Source: Isoetes taiwanensis (taxonomy: Eukaryota; Streptophyta; Lycopodiopsida; Isoetales; Isoetaceae). From it: a DNA stretch of 64,000 nt. The notes under the pieces were generated by a model. That model saw only the letters and a list, made by a program, of their open reading frames with translations, made no database searches and was not told the DNA's origin. A program made the position numbers and the translations under genes. The stretch is from contig JAJEKV010000100.1 in assembly GCA_021234155.1 (NCBI GenBank), positions 3,324,116 to 3,388,115 on the forward strand, written 5' to 3'. Shown piece after piece: positions 45,850 through 57,925 of the stretch; the stretch's first letter is position 1, and each line of letters opens with the position of its first letter.

Positions 45850-47138
45850 GCATTAGAATGGAGTAAACATATTTGTGCACAGCTAATGCCATGACTTTTC
45901 AAAACTGCATTTTTCTCAGTGAAACCATATTTTTCAGAAACCATATTGACTAGAGGCATGCATTTTCTATACCCAAGTTATGTTTCAAGCTGCTGAGTAT
46001 ATCTATTGGGAAACAAATAATTGCATGGGAATACATGTCACTGATTATATTCTCAGAACTGTCTCATTCTTGCCGTCAGATTATGTCATGCATGCATTTG
46101 ATTTTCATTAACATATTGATTGGGTAGTTAAGGAACTTAATTACTTTTACTTATTTTCAGAAACCATATTGACTAAAGGCATCCAGACAACTAGCTATAC
46201 CATATTGACTAGAGGCTTGTTATAATTGGGCATAAGATTTTGGCAGAATGTATGTTTAAGCAAGGGATCAAAGATATTGGCAATAGTGAAAGCTCTAACT
46301 ACATGAAGTGTCTCAATATCATGCATTTATTGATAAAGCTTTGCATGAAGATGATAAAATCCATATGGATTATGCCTAGGATGTTACAGACATGTACATG
46401 CAAGCTGCCTTGTTGACTTGAGAATGCAAGCTGCCTTATTGACACGAGAATAACATGCGGAGAATGAAGCCCTAGCTATCAACCAAATGTGTAACCTATA
46501 TTCAGAGGCGTTTAAAGATGGTGAAAGCCCTCATAAATGCCATTTTCAAGCTACGAGACGCTCTATCTATTACAAGTATCTGCCCTCGTACTGTCATTGA
46601 AGACTAGCACAAGAACTGCTATCAAGGTTAGACGCAGATGAAATGCTTGTTGGAGAATTGAAACAAGTGTATTTACTCTGACAAAAGAGTCCACGACATC
46701 ACAGACATGCCCAGGAGCATGAAGACAGGGAATATCATAGAACTAGAGCAACAATCCTACTCAAATTAGATGTGAAATTCAAATCTCTAGCAAGCAAGGC
46801 TCTGAGAGTGCAAAGTCTTTATTAAAATATATTTATGAAAGTTCGTTGCCTTTTTATTCCTTATCTAGATGAGCATGTAGACAACAGTTTTTCGCTGCCG
46901 CATTATAGCTGCCTCATTATAGATTAGAGGCAGACAAGATTATGCTTGTTGCTATATTGAAGCCTATGCAGGAGCATTAGAATGGAGTAAACATATTTGT
47001 GCCTAGCTAATGCCATGACTTTTCAGAACTGCATTTTTCTCAGTGAAACCATATTTTTCAGAAACCATATTGACTAGAGGCATGCATTTTCTATACCCAA
47101 GTTATGTTTCAAGCTGCTGAGTATATCTATTGGGAAAA
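45850..47138. repeat. Direct repeat pair of ~163 bp, 1.1 kb apart
   Basis: 45850-46012 and 46973-47136 share GCATTAGAATGGAGTAAACA through GACTTTTCA(A/G)AACTGC, ACCATATTGACTAGAGGC and GCTGCTGAGTATATCTATTGGGAAA, nearly identical. Between them ACCATATTGACTA recurs twice more (46165, 46201). No coding signal. Confidence 0.85.
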
Positions 47139-48310
47139 GTTAAGGCTTTGGACCTTATTTGGCAGACTAACCCATGTGATCTAGACAGTTATGATAAGCA
47201 GGTAACAAAATATGCTCATGCAGGAAATATTTGGCATGGCTTGTACATTATATTTGGCGTGGCTTGGACTGCTGCTCTGATTTTGTTCATTGACATCTAA
47301 GCCATCACGGATGATTTTCAAGTACAGCTAATTCCATGGGAATACATGGAACTGATTATAGCAAGATAAATTAAATCATATTTCTAGAGTTGCAATGAAA
47401 AAAAAGCATCACAAAACTTACGGAAGAATATGTTTTCGTTGAAGAAATCGTCTACAAATCAAACACTTGGATGAATGCCCCTACAAAAACAAGAAATGTT
47501 TAACGAAAAGGACTATGAAACCCGCTATTTGACATCTTCAATCGTCTAAACCTTCATTGCTTATGAATCATTGGACAGGGCTAGGATTTTTAATATAGAT
47601 AGCTTTACAATTACAACAATTACACGGCAACACCTATAAAATATGCTTGGGATGTATGCAAACAATACCAGAGAGAAATTTAAGGCAGACTTTTCTTTTC
47701 TTCATTCAACCCTAAAGGGTGAGAGCAAACAAGCTGGACTGTAAGCTGCTTGAAAAACTAGGAAGGCGAAACATGTCTATTTACCTGCATTACTTCCTGC
47801 CTAGAATTTGGTCTTTGACATACACTAGCTAATCAATAAAATGTTATCTGACCTATTTTTGCTTTTGCCAACATTTAGAACAGTCAGATGACACAGGCTT
47901 AGTTTTGAGAGGTCCCCAAACATTCGCATAACTTGTAAGGCTTTGGGCCTTCTTTCCCAGACTAATCCATGTGATCTAAACGGTTATGATAAGCAGCTAA
48001 CAAAGTATGCTCATGCACGAAATATTTGGCATGGCTTGTACATTATATTTGGCATGGCTTCTGATTTTGTTCATTGATATCTAAGCCATCATGGATGGTT
48101 TTCAAGTACAGATAAATTCCATGGGAATACATGTCATTGATTATAGCAAGATAAATTAAATCATATTTCTAGAGTTGCAACAAAAAAAAAAAAAGCATCA
48201 CAAAACTTACGGAAGAATATGTTTTCCTCGAAGAAATCGTCTACAAATCAAACACTTGGATGAATGCACCTACAATAGAATAGAATAGAATACAAAAACA
48301 AGAAATGTTT
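47138..48310. repeat. Direct repeat pair of ~330 bp, ~0.8 kb apart
   Basis: 47142-47490 and 47938-48310 share AAGGCTTTGG(A/G)CCTT, CCATGTGATCTA, GTTATGATAAGCAG, ATATTTGGCATGGCTTGTAC, TTCCATGGGAATACATG, AGCATCACAAAACTTACGG and ATCGTCTACAAATCAAACAC. Each copy contains the small exon-like segment noted for the candidate gene. The second lacks a ~15-bp GGACTGCTGCTC piece. Confidence 0.85.
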
Positions 48311-48929
48311 AGTACAAAAGGACTATGAAAACCAAAGCACGATCTCGGTACAAATTGACAAACAAAATAGAAGCAACAACCAAGCCCATATAGGGTTCTT
48401 ACCAGATACAAATCCTTTCGCTTTGTTAGTATGACGAGAGGAAGAAATGTAAGAGCAAAAACCGAACACAAAAGTATTCCCAATCAAACTCAGCAAACGC
48501 AAATGCAAACTCAAATGCAGCTTCTTTTGCAAACGTAATTCACGATCTCTGATCTCTGTACAAATGGAAATGCACCATCTCGGTTTTGGAATTAGAAGCA
48601 ACGACGAAGCCCTCCTATCCAACACAGAATTAAAAAAAAAGAAACAAGAAATCACCTCAACGTCAATAGAGATTTGACGGATTGACACAGAAAGAAGCAA
48701 TTGGACGAGCGAAAGCATGAAAAATAAAGGCTCGATGGAGGGAGGGAGTTATTTCGCGACCTTCTCCATCTCCGTGCCATTTTTAGCCAATTTTTTCTAA
48801 TTTCCTCCGCCATTGATTCGTAAAAGAGAGCATCTAAAGGTGCAGAACATGCCACCTCACGTTTTCCTTATTTGGAACTGCTACGTGGATAGCCTAGAAT
48901 TGCAAGGAGGGTTGCACGCTTGGTTAGGC

Positions 48930-49200
48930 TGGCGTGCTAAAAATAAAATAAAATAAAATAAAAGACCTAGACTGAAGCAACTAAAGACCCAACCATGAAG
49001 ATGGTTGCATGAAAAACCAAAAACACTAGCAATGGAACAAATATGGAGTAAGCAACTCAGACAGGCCTACTCGACGAGATTTAAGGCCCAGATTTAGGTT
49101 AATACATCTGTAGAATCCCAATGACTGATCATTAGAACGTTTAGATGTTGCATTTCATAAATAGAATATTGCGCGCGCGCGCGCGTGTGTGTGTAACATA
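48930..49200. repeat. Simple repeats and dispersed repeat copy 2
   Basis: 48938-48962 is (AAAAT)n. 48988-49079 is the second copy of the ~92-bp repeat at 42485. 49170-49194 is (GC)n followed by (GT)n. Confidence 0.8.
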
Positions 49201-49480
49201 TATACGTTCTTATAAAGTCGTACTACACCGAGGAATTTGGAGCGATCCAAAACATTGATCCGAGATCCTACGGCTCACATTGATTTGGAGATTCTATCTA
49301 GTGAAGGAAATTATATGTAAATCTCAATAGTAGAGGAGAATGTTCTAGAAAGTTCTAGAATGTTCTAGAAAGTAATCTAGAAGAATCTAAGGGAATCCTT
49401 CCAGAATGTTCTAGAATGTTCGAAAAAAAATTTGTTCTAGAAAGTTCTAGAATATAGGGAATATAAAGGATTATATAGGC
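49195..49480. repeat. Mosaic repeat head with AATCTAAGGG remnant and HSE arrays
   Basis: Same layout as the large satellite: ATATATACGTTCTTATAA start, GATCCGAGATCCTACGGCTC, a short AATCTAAGGGAATCC piece (49384-49398), and TTCTAGAA runs. It shows that head, array and HSE module travel as one repeat family. Confidence 0.75.
49338..49452. promoter_or_regulatory. Perfect heat-shock-element arrays
   Basis: 49338-49370 has seven contiguous alternating units: GAA-TG-TTC-TA-GAA-AG-TTC-TA-GAA-TG-TTC-TA-GAA. 49399-49421 has five (TTC-CA-GAA-TG-TTC-TA-GAA-TG-TTC) and 49435-49452 has four. Three or more such units normally suffice for HSF trimer binding. Looser TTCTAGAA words continue to 49720. No TATA box or gene is adjacent, so function is not shown. 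Confidence 0.55.
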
Positions 49481-49781
49481 CCCTTATATACTGGCACAAG
49501 AGTCCCTTTTTTGCGTGAATGCATGTGGGATATTTTTGCACGAGATGGGCAACGAGATTTGACGGCCCAGATCACGCCCACCAAAAAATTGTAGAACAAT
49601 CTAAAACATTCTAGAATTTCTGGAACGTCCTAGAACATTCCAAAACTATCTAGAGTTGAACATTCTAGAGCTTTCTAGCACTTTGTACAATTGTCGAGAA
49701 CATTCTAGAACTTTCTTGTCTATTCTATCTTAATTAGATCTTTACCCCTAAGTATGTTTAAAACATTTTTTTTTTAAGAAA

Positions 49782-50021
49782 TCAATGTCTGGTCTAGTGG
49801 TTAGAAAAGGGGGCTTAAGGGGCAATGACCAAGTTTCAAATCCCTCAAATAATATAAGCCTTTCAAAGCCTACCAAGGCACGAGCACGCAATGTGAGCCC
49901 TAGGATCTTGGACCAATAATCAGGATCAATTTGGACCGTAAGATAGGATATATCTAAAGCAACTTGAGCCGTAGGATCTTGGACCAACGCCCGCATTTTA
50001 AATCAATCTCAATCGTGATGA
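49782..50021 (+). mobile_element. tRNA-derived SINE-like element, left part
   Basis: An internal Pol III promoter is visible: box A TGGTCTAGTGG at 49790-49800 and box B GTTTCAAATCC at 49833-49843, 32 bp apart as in tRNA genes. The body has repeated GTAGGATCTTGGACCAA and GGACCGTAAGATAGG words. The LTR element starting at 50022 interrupts it; similar body sequence resumes at 57715. It is too diverged from a tRNA cloverleaf to be a tRNA gene. A matching element in reverse orientation is at 60780-61060. Confidence 0.65.
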
Positions 50022-51582
50022 TTAGGACGCCCTCGAACATATACAAGGCCCGGACGTATACATACCGTGGACTTCCTCCTCCCATGGCAATCAGCCACTA
50101 TGAGCGTGGCCCTCCGCCTAACTCCTGACCATCCTCAGAGAGATGCCCTGTGAAGGACACTGAGGTGTCATTCGCCCACGCTCTCAACGGACTCCTAAGC
50201 TGAAGTTGAATACATGTTAGCACACCGCATAAATCATATATAAATAACCACCTCGAAGGGTGGCACATCCATCCAAGTACTAACGGCAGAGAATATGCAT
50301 CTAATCCTAGGGAAAACACCCCAAACCCCAGGTTCTACCCCGGTTCAGACTCATGTGAGGATGGACTGACGGCCGGGTCTCAGCGCTATCGCCATAAAAC
50401 TGGGCTAGGGTGGTCCACTCCATCCGCCCCTCCTGTGCACACTTTGCAGATGAGCTGAGTCAAATTATGGCATCATTGTAGCCTTCCGGAGACGCAATCC
50501 CAAGGCATCACCCTTCGGGACTACTCCCGAGTTAAATCTCCCCGGTTCGACGAGGCAAGGCAGGTGGAAGCCGCCCCTTTCCGTAGTAGCCGCGGATTCC
50601 ATGGGTGAGCTAGAGAATACGCGGCCGACGGGGACCCCGCATCCGCACCGACTTACTTCCCTAAATCTATGCAAAGTACAGGATGCCCCATACGGGTCAC
50701 ACCTCTGCACTGTGAAGTGTCGACCCATACCGCCTAGTTCACCGGGCCGGCTATTAGGCCTAGCTCACCGAGGAGTCCCCGTAGCCTTTATGTCAGCGAC
50801 CCCACCCCACATCGCCATCACCACGCTCCTTGTATGGTGCTCAACCATGCCATAGAATCCACAGCTCGGTGGGTTCTTGTGCACAGGCCGCATTACTGGG
50901 TACTACGGGAGCTACTAGGAGCATACTAATGAACATAGGTCACAAAGGTCTCTACCCCCCTTAATCCCTGCTTTCCGGAAGAACTAACAGAGATACTACC
51001 AAAGATACATCCATCCATCCATCACAGAGCATAATCAATAGTTGAGAACAGTTCTAGCTATCAAACAAGGGTTAATCATCATCAAAGACAAGCAAAGAAG
51101 CCTGACAGAGGCGCTAGCCTATTAGAATCACAACTAAGCTAACTATGTACTAATCGGAACCATAGCTAGCTCCACTATCCCCCTGGGTCGCCATCCTTCT
51201 GGCTGGAACAGGGTCGAACAACATCTCAGGGTTGGGCAGCATCTCCTCCTCCATCTCCAATTGCCCCAATTCGAATTGGGGCAAATTGGGGTGCAACCCC
51301 CAATTTGGTGTCCCAAATTGGAAACTCTGCCTTGCCTAATCGATTTGGGCCAGGTGGCGACTTTAGGTTGGTTAATATTAGCTAATTTGGTATTTTAGCC
51401 CTTTTTAATATTAGGATAAGCCCTAAATTCGAATTAGGGTTTTGGGTTAGGTTTCCACTTTAATAATGAATTATTAACATAGCTAACCTTAGCTTATGAA
51501 TAATTAATGTACCACTAATTATTCATAATGACGTGTCATGTATTTATACTCAAAAGGGCGTATAAATATGTGGAACGTCACA
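50022..51582 (-). repeat. 3' LTR (long form, ~1.56 kb)
   Basis: Its right border is ...GGAACGTCACA at 51582. The left border is diverged (TTAGGACGCCCTCGAAC versus TGTGACGCTCCCTGAAC in the other LTR). It contains ~440 bp (about 50332-50772) absent from the other LTR, GC-rich with many CCGG/CGG words. Distal parts include a CATCCATCCATCCATC run (51009-51024) and AATTCGAATTGGGG inverted words. Confidence 0.85.
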
Positions 51583-51600
51583 TTCTCCTCACCTTAAAAA
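51583..51600 (-). other. Polypurine tract
   Basis: The minus strand reads AAGGTGAGGAGAAT just before the 3' LTR. It is short but purine-rich and correctly placed. Confidence 0.65.
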
Positions 51601-54600
51601 TGATGCTGTCCTCAGCATCAAGACTACTCTTGTTGCAGGGCAACACATCGTACATTGGAAGGAAGTCTCCCCTCCTTAAAGAGATAGCGTGAGATTATAA
51701 GTCACACAGACGTTGTCATGTTCAAAGTGATTAAGTTTGAAATGACTTGTAATGTGTAATTTATAACTCTGGAATATAAAATGTAGAGGTATAGATCAGG
51801 CATGATCATGGCTTAGGACTGTCAAAAGTGAAGAGTTAAGGTTTGTGAAAGTCTCACTGTTTCATTCGTGGTGACGAGTTCAGAGTTTATCTAATTTAGA
51901 AATCATTCTTTTTATACATACGTGTAACTAATTATATATTATAGACATGTATAGATATAAGCAAGTTCTATTTGTTCTTATATTATAATACGGAGTTATT
52001 AACCGCGCACTGTTTAGTAGAAAGCCATTCTAATGATATTAACTTCTGTGTATATGTGTATTATATTCCCGCTTCACTTTGTAATTCATTTCATTACAGC
52101 CAGCCCTAATTTAATTTTGTAGCAAAATTTTGTTTTCCTATTTTGTTACAGTTTTAAGAACTCGTATGTTCCTATCCTCAGTGTTTAATAGGCCCTTGAT
52201 GGTTATACTTACCTTTTAATACAACTATATATTGTACTGTATCGGACAGTTTTACCTATATACTTTAATATCAAGTACAGACAGACGTTGTTCATGATTT
52301 ATTATTCATAACCTTGTTATAACCTAATGTAAGTCTCGTTATTCCCTCAGAAGTTTGTGTAAGACATACATACTTATGTCCTTCTATTATATTTGATTAT
52401 GTGTTTAAATAGCTTGCTCCTTTCGATTATCTTTAATATTTCCACACTCACACTCTCTATCTTTAGCATAGATTACAGTCAGATGAGGACACATATTAAT
52501 TCATTGGTTATGTTTATACATTTACCAGACGTCCCGATATTCTTACATTTGAGTTAGTTATTTATTTTATTGCTATTTTCATATAAATTTATCACACATA
52601 CAGACACTCTTATATTTACAAGGCACGGGTACAGCTGACATATACATTTGACGTAATTATTACCACCCCGGTCGCTATCCGGCAGTGCTATGGCTATGCA
52701 ATCGTCCTGTATCAGAGAAGGCCAGTTGTCTGGTCTGTCCTGAGCCTACTATATGATGATGACTGAGCAGGTCCTGGGCTCTTACTTGAAGTAGAAGTGC
52801 TGAATGTTGGGAATAAGGAGTGTTAAGGTATCCCTATTTTGGATGGATACTCGAGAAAGTTGGTATGACAATGCTTGGTATCTGATTGACGCACTGGACC
52901 TAATAATTAGAAGGATTGATTTATTATGCGGCATCTAGATTGCCATTCAATGTAGAAGGAGACTGGATATTGCACCATATATCTGATGGAGAAGTGGTTT
53001 ATGATTATCTACTATAGACCACGTTAAGGAGGTACTATACTAAGGTGAAAACTGGATTATAAGTACCCAGGTCATGAAAGGGTGATCACTTTAGAAGTGT
53101 AGGTTCTGACAATGGTGGTGAAGGTATAGAATGTCGACCCGACACTTTATAACTATTGCTACTTGAATCGAGGTATGATTCGCGGAACAGTAGAGAATAA
53201 TGTTGTATGAGGATGTTGATCCATAAACTATGGATTATAAAATTACATATACATTGTGTTTCGTAAGGAGATTGAGGTTCCTGAGGCATGAAAGATGCAT
53301 GAGTATAGACGACTAAGAAGACTACGTAGCCACGTGGATACGCTTAATGACGTCGGTCAATTGCATGACGATTATGCATGATATAAATTAAGGAAATGGA
53401 CACATATGATGTCTGCTGGGAGCATATGACAGACTGGACAATAGTGTGGAACGTAGTTTGCACATAAGGTGAAGAGAAAACGACAATTGGTAGGAACAGG
53501 CGCAACCATCGAAAAGCTGCAAGGTATGTTGGATGTTTGGTGAAGCCAGACTATGAAGGAAAGTTGACCTTCAACTAATGATACATTAGGAAGGCAAGTA
53601 ATGTACCCACACGACAAGTGGGAGACAAGAGGTGCTTGAAAGTTGTTGTAAATAACGTTTCAAATATAGAGAGTTTGGAATGACACGTTGAATGTACCAA
53701 AGTCTAGAGCTTGAGGACGAAGGCAAAGTAAGGCTAGTGGTGTCGAAACCACAACATGTGTATAGTACTAGATAACCAAGTTGAGGAAATAAGTTGGCCG
53801 CAAGTATGAATATAGCTAGATTCATATCTCAACGAGTTACATATGAGTGTAGACTTAAGGTTGGTGCACACATGTTACTATATCATATAATAACAACGTA
53901 GCGGTCTTGGATGTTGGAAGGACTTAGTAGTATCAAATACTACACTAGCGAGGATATCAAGGATGTCGATTATGACATCCAGATGTATGTCATATTGGAA
54001 GATGGTAGAATATTCGTACAAGGCTAGTGGCATATTACGTGACAATGTTTACAGAAGATGCATAATGATATGCTTATATACGAAGATATTGGGTTAAGGT
54101 ACGATCCACCAGAGATATGCACTCAAGCTATCCCAATGGTTAAGGTTGACTATCTCAGATACGTCGTATTAAGGAAGATGAGAAACGTTTAAATCAGTGA
54201 GAATAGCTAGAGTAAGTCTAGCATATACGGTGATGTTACATTCAAAAACATCCCGAGGATGGTTGGAACGGTGTTGGAATAAACGATAATGAGAGCTTAA
54301 GTACCCAAAGGTTCTAGATACCAATGAATTACTTCAGCGTTATAATCTGAAAGCATTTATTTGGTTTTGGGACTAAGAAAATGTGTAAAATATCGCATCC
54401 CCCGGATGGAAGAAAAGAAAGAGTACGACGACTTTGGCGATTATACCTTTAGGGATAACTGAAAAGAGGGCAATACATAGCAATTCCAAGTCCCGATAAA
54501 AATCAAGACGAGGTGTATAGATTACAAGGAGTGAGATTATATAGACCAGTAGTCCATATATCCTAAGAGTTACCCTACTCGCGGGGAACAATTATAGGTA

Positions 54601-56577
54601 CGGAAGTAGAAGCTGGAGGATCCGTTGCCTTGCAGCATAGACCCATTAGAGATTATGACTTTGAAACTCTTAAGAGGGTAAGGAATTGGATAATCATATG
54701 GCGGTTACTAACGAAGATTGAAACATTGGGTTTTCCTATTAGAAGACCAGGAGGTTTTAGTGCCTCCACTTCATTATGAAGGAGCCAAAGACGGCAGCAT
54801 TTGAAACTGATCAAAAGCTGAAGCCCACATGATAACTTAAGAAAAATAGGTTAATTGTAACTAAGCATGGGTGGTATGGAAGACAAAGGATCCTTAGCGA
54901 AAGAAGCCTTTAGAAAAGCTCCTTATGTGGGGTAGTAGCCTTCGGAATTATGGCATAATCCCGTGGGGGAAAGCATAGGTTATGTACAGGGTTAAAGTAC
55001 CATCAGGCACTAAAGGAATGGTTGAAATAAGTAGAGACCCTATCAAATTATAGGCCGCATATAAAGTCCAACATAAAGTCGGCCCCTGTCCATTTGGGAA
55101 ACAGGTGGCGAAGCCACATCATAAAGGTACATAGGCAATGGGTTTGTTTGGAAGAACTACCATGGTTTAGCTAAGTTAGAGCAGAGCTCTAGCATTGTGG
55201 GATGTGGAGATATGTTTATTATGTACATACCATGTACACATACGATAAACATCTTAGGGAGGTAATCTAGGTGGCGACACAAGGAGAGAGAGACGAGCGT
55301 ATCCTAAAGTTACTGATGAAGGATCTGGAGATACGTTTGAAATGTGCAAAGGACCGTCAATCCGTTGCATGCTAGGGTATGATGTGGTAGTTGGTACTTG
55401 AAATAAATGTCAACGGCCAATAGAATAAAGCTTAAGGTAGTGGGGTTGAATAGTACAATAGTACAATTCCAGGATAAGTAGCGAATAGCAGTTACCTGCT
55501 AAATGTTCGAATGTGTCTTGCATAGACACCTAAGACTAGCTTTCCCACATGATCCATACCTGGATCAGGCAGAGGTGACTCGAACATTGATACAAGCCCG
55601 GGTTATATTAAACGTAGGTAATTGTAGAAATACAAGGCAAGCACCTTGATGACTCCAGGTAACTTACAAAGGCTCACCCGCTCTTAGGCCATGACTATGG
55701 CTTAAATGAGGATGCCAAGTTATTTGGAATGCCAGAACAGCGTTATAGCATCATGACAGAGAAATGTAATGACTAACATTTCCAGGATGTAGGACAATGT
55801 TGAATCATAACCCCCAATGATAGGTGGGTTGACAACAGAAGGAGCATATAATAGCGGCTTAGAAGCTACAAGACGGTTAACGAATATGTAAAGGAGTAAT
55901 TGGATTGGTGACTCTACTGAATAAAGGTCACAACAAAAGGGTGAATTGGATACGTTGTGCTAGGCATAAAGGCCGGACGACTGAAAATCGGCCATAGACG
56001 TAGAAACCGTATTGAGGAAGGGGAGGACCTATATAGGAAGGTTATTACCTTCACGATTGTTGGATGAATGGCATAACTTCAAGGGTGATCTTCCCTATTA
56101 TGCAAAGGTAGATTTCTGGCTTGAGAGGCAGCAAGAGCTGAAAAGCTTATGTAAAGATTCATGTTCTAAGACAAGATGGTGAATTGAATTCACCAAGAAC
56201 CTTTTTAATAGATAAATAGATAGTTAGATAATATCTATACGTCATGCGACATTGGCAGCGTCCATTGGGATATTGACATAATCCCTTGGAATACGTAAGT
56301 TCATTTGCAGACTTAAAGACGTCTAGGCATTAAAATAATGGTTGGAGACCATCAGAATATACGGAAGGACAACCCCAAAAAAGGGTAGACCACTGTCACT
56401 CTGAGAGGCGTGTAGCGCAGATAATTAATTACAGCTGTATATGCGGTGAAGCTTGGCACAAAAGAATACTGAAGTTTGTACCCGGGATTGATGGGAATAA
56501 GGGGTGACATTGTTGTGGGGGTTCTAACACAAGCGTTCACTACGTACAGTGCTATGACTCCGGTCAACCAAAATCAT
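51601..56577 (-). other. Decayed interior of the LTR element
   Basis: Five kilobases of AT-rich sequence without long open frames on either strand. The longest minus-strand ORFs (53086-53289, 53372-53617, 53586-53825, 54373-54591) show no motif I can assign. It may be a heavily mutated gag-pol, consistent with decay by cytosine deamination, or a non-autonomous (LARD-like) interior that never coded. A profile search would be needed to tell. Confidence 0.5.
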
Positions 56578-56590
56578 GGCTCTGATACCA
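56577..56590 (-). other. Primer binding site, initiator Met-tRNA type
   Basis: The minus strand reads TGGTATCAGAGCCA one base after the 5' LTR. It is perfectly complementary to the tRNA-iMet 3' end and fixes the orientation of the element. Confidence 0.9.
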
Positions 56591-56591
56591 C

Positions 56592-57714
56592 TGTGACGCT
56601 CCCTGAACATATACGGCACTCCGGACGTATACATACAGGGACTTCCCCCTCCCATGGCAATCATCTCACCATGAGCAGGGCCCTCCGTCTAACTCGAACC
56701 ATCCGTAGAGAGATGCCCGGGTGAAGGACACGGAGGTGTCATTCGGCCCACGCCTTCAATGGGACTCCTAAGTTGCGAAAGTTAGCACACTGCATAAATC
56801 ATATATAAATAACCACCTCGAAGGGTGGCACATCCATCCAAGTACTAACGGCAAAGAATATGCATCTAGTCCTAGGGAAAACACCCCAAACCCCAGGTAG
56901 AGTCCCCGTAGCCTTTTATGCTCAGGCGAGACCCCACCCCACACGTCATCACCACGCTCCTTGTATGGTGCTCAACCATGCCATAGAATCCACAGCTCGG
57001 TGGGTTCTTGTGCACAGGCCGCATTATTGGGTTACTACGGGAGCTACTAGGAGCATACTAATGAACGTAGGTCACAGAGGTCTCTACCCCCCTTAATCCC
57101 TGCTTTCCGAAAGAACTAACAGAGATATTACCAAAGATACATCCATCCATCCATCACAGAGCATAATCAATAGTTGAGAACAGTTCTAGCTATCAAACAA
57201 GGGTTAATCATCATCAAAGACAAGCAAATAAGCCTGACAGAAGCGCTAGCCTACTATAATCACAACTAAGCTAACTATGTACTAACCGGAACCATAGCTA
57301 GCTTCATTATCCCCCTGGGTCGCCATCCTTCTGGCTGGAACAGGGTCGAACAACATCTCAGGGTTGGGCAGCATCTCCTCCTCCATCTCCAATTGCCCAA
57401 ATTCGAATTGGGGCAAATTTGGGTGCAACCCCCAATTTGGTGTCCCAAATTGAAAACTCTGCCTTGCCCAATCGATTTGGGCCAGGTGGCGAGTTTAGGT
57501 TGGTTAATATTAGCTAATTTGGTATTTTAGCCCTTTTTAATATTAGGATAAGCCCTAAATTCGAATTAGGGTTTTGGGTTAGGTTTCCACTTTAATAATG
57601 AATTATTAACATAGCTAACCTTAGCTTATGAATGATTAATGTACCACTAATTATTCATAATGATGTGTCATGTATTTATACTCAAAGGGGCGTATAAATA
57701 TATGGAACGTCACA
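56592..57714 (-). repeat. 5' LTR (1.12 kb, with internal deletion)
   Basis: TGTGACG...CGTCACA termini form a 7-bp inverted repeat. It matches the left LTR from the CATATAC block to the end but jumps from CCCCAGG to AGTCCCCGTAGCC at about 56898, lacking ~440 bp of the left copy. Confidence 0.9.
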
Positions 57715-57925
57715 GGTCTTGAATCAACGATTAGGATCAAGAACAATGTGGATCGTAGGATCGATTACATATACCTCCTAAAGCCATGTGCACTATAGGA
57801 TATATCCCAAGGCAACCTGAGCCGTAGGATCTCGGACTGACGATCAAGATCGAATCAAGTAGGATCGTCTATATAGAATCTATATAGAAACTTCTAAGCC
57901 ATCTGTAACCATTGGATATGCTTGG
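57715..57925. repeat. SINE/mosaic repeat body, right of the LTR element
   Basis: Contains GATTAGGATCAAGAACAATG, GGATCGTAGGATCGATTACA, GAGCCGTAGGATCTCGGACT and TATATAGAATCTATATAGAA. In reverse complement these match 60780-60900. Together with 49782-50021 it forms an interrupted plus-strand copy. Confidence 0.65.

Larger units (their letters stand above)
44190..48870 (-). other. Candidate intron-containing minus-strand gene, unrecognised and possibly decayed
   Basis: Exon-like segments with splice-like borders occur in order on the minus strand. A 5' UTR-like region begins near 48855 (MAEEIRKNWLKMARRW possible) with donors near 48660 (GAG|GTGATT) and 48400 (CTG|GTAAGAA). A 30-nt segment bounded by TTTGTAG and GTAAG occurs twice because of a duplication (~47420-47450 and ~48212-48245). 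A segment GIFCEDGALIGISSSPLHI ends at a donor near 45135. A 130-codon open segment after TTTCTTGCAG occupies 44320-44712 (ADKSVLPNWMEFLVVKFLEL). I do not recognise the product; the exon chain is inferred from splice words only. Confidence 0.25.
50022..57714 (-). mobile_element. Old LTR retrotransposon with non-coding interior, minus strand
   Basis: Near-identical LTRs lie at 50022-51582 and 56592-57714. The PBS TGGTATCAGAGCCA is inside the right LTR and a polypurine tract is next to the left LTR, so transcription ran on the minus strand. The 5-kb interior has no ORF over about 80 codons and no recognisable gag or pol. It appears to have landed in a SINE/mosaic repeat, since related sequence lies on both sides. 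No target-site duplication was recognised (left edge diverged). Confidence 0.8.

Noticed and set aside
48652-48855. Confident host protein starting MAEEIRKNW
   Set aside because: Only a short frame with no homology recognised; kept only as part of the low-confidence candidate gene.
49790-49843. A tRNA gene
   Set aside because: Box A and box B are present but no acceptor stem or anticodon arm pairs; the element has a SINE-like body instead.
50017-57719. Target-site duplication for the old LTR element
   Set aside because: The left LTR edge is diverged and the flanking bases do not match GGTCT on the right.
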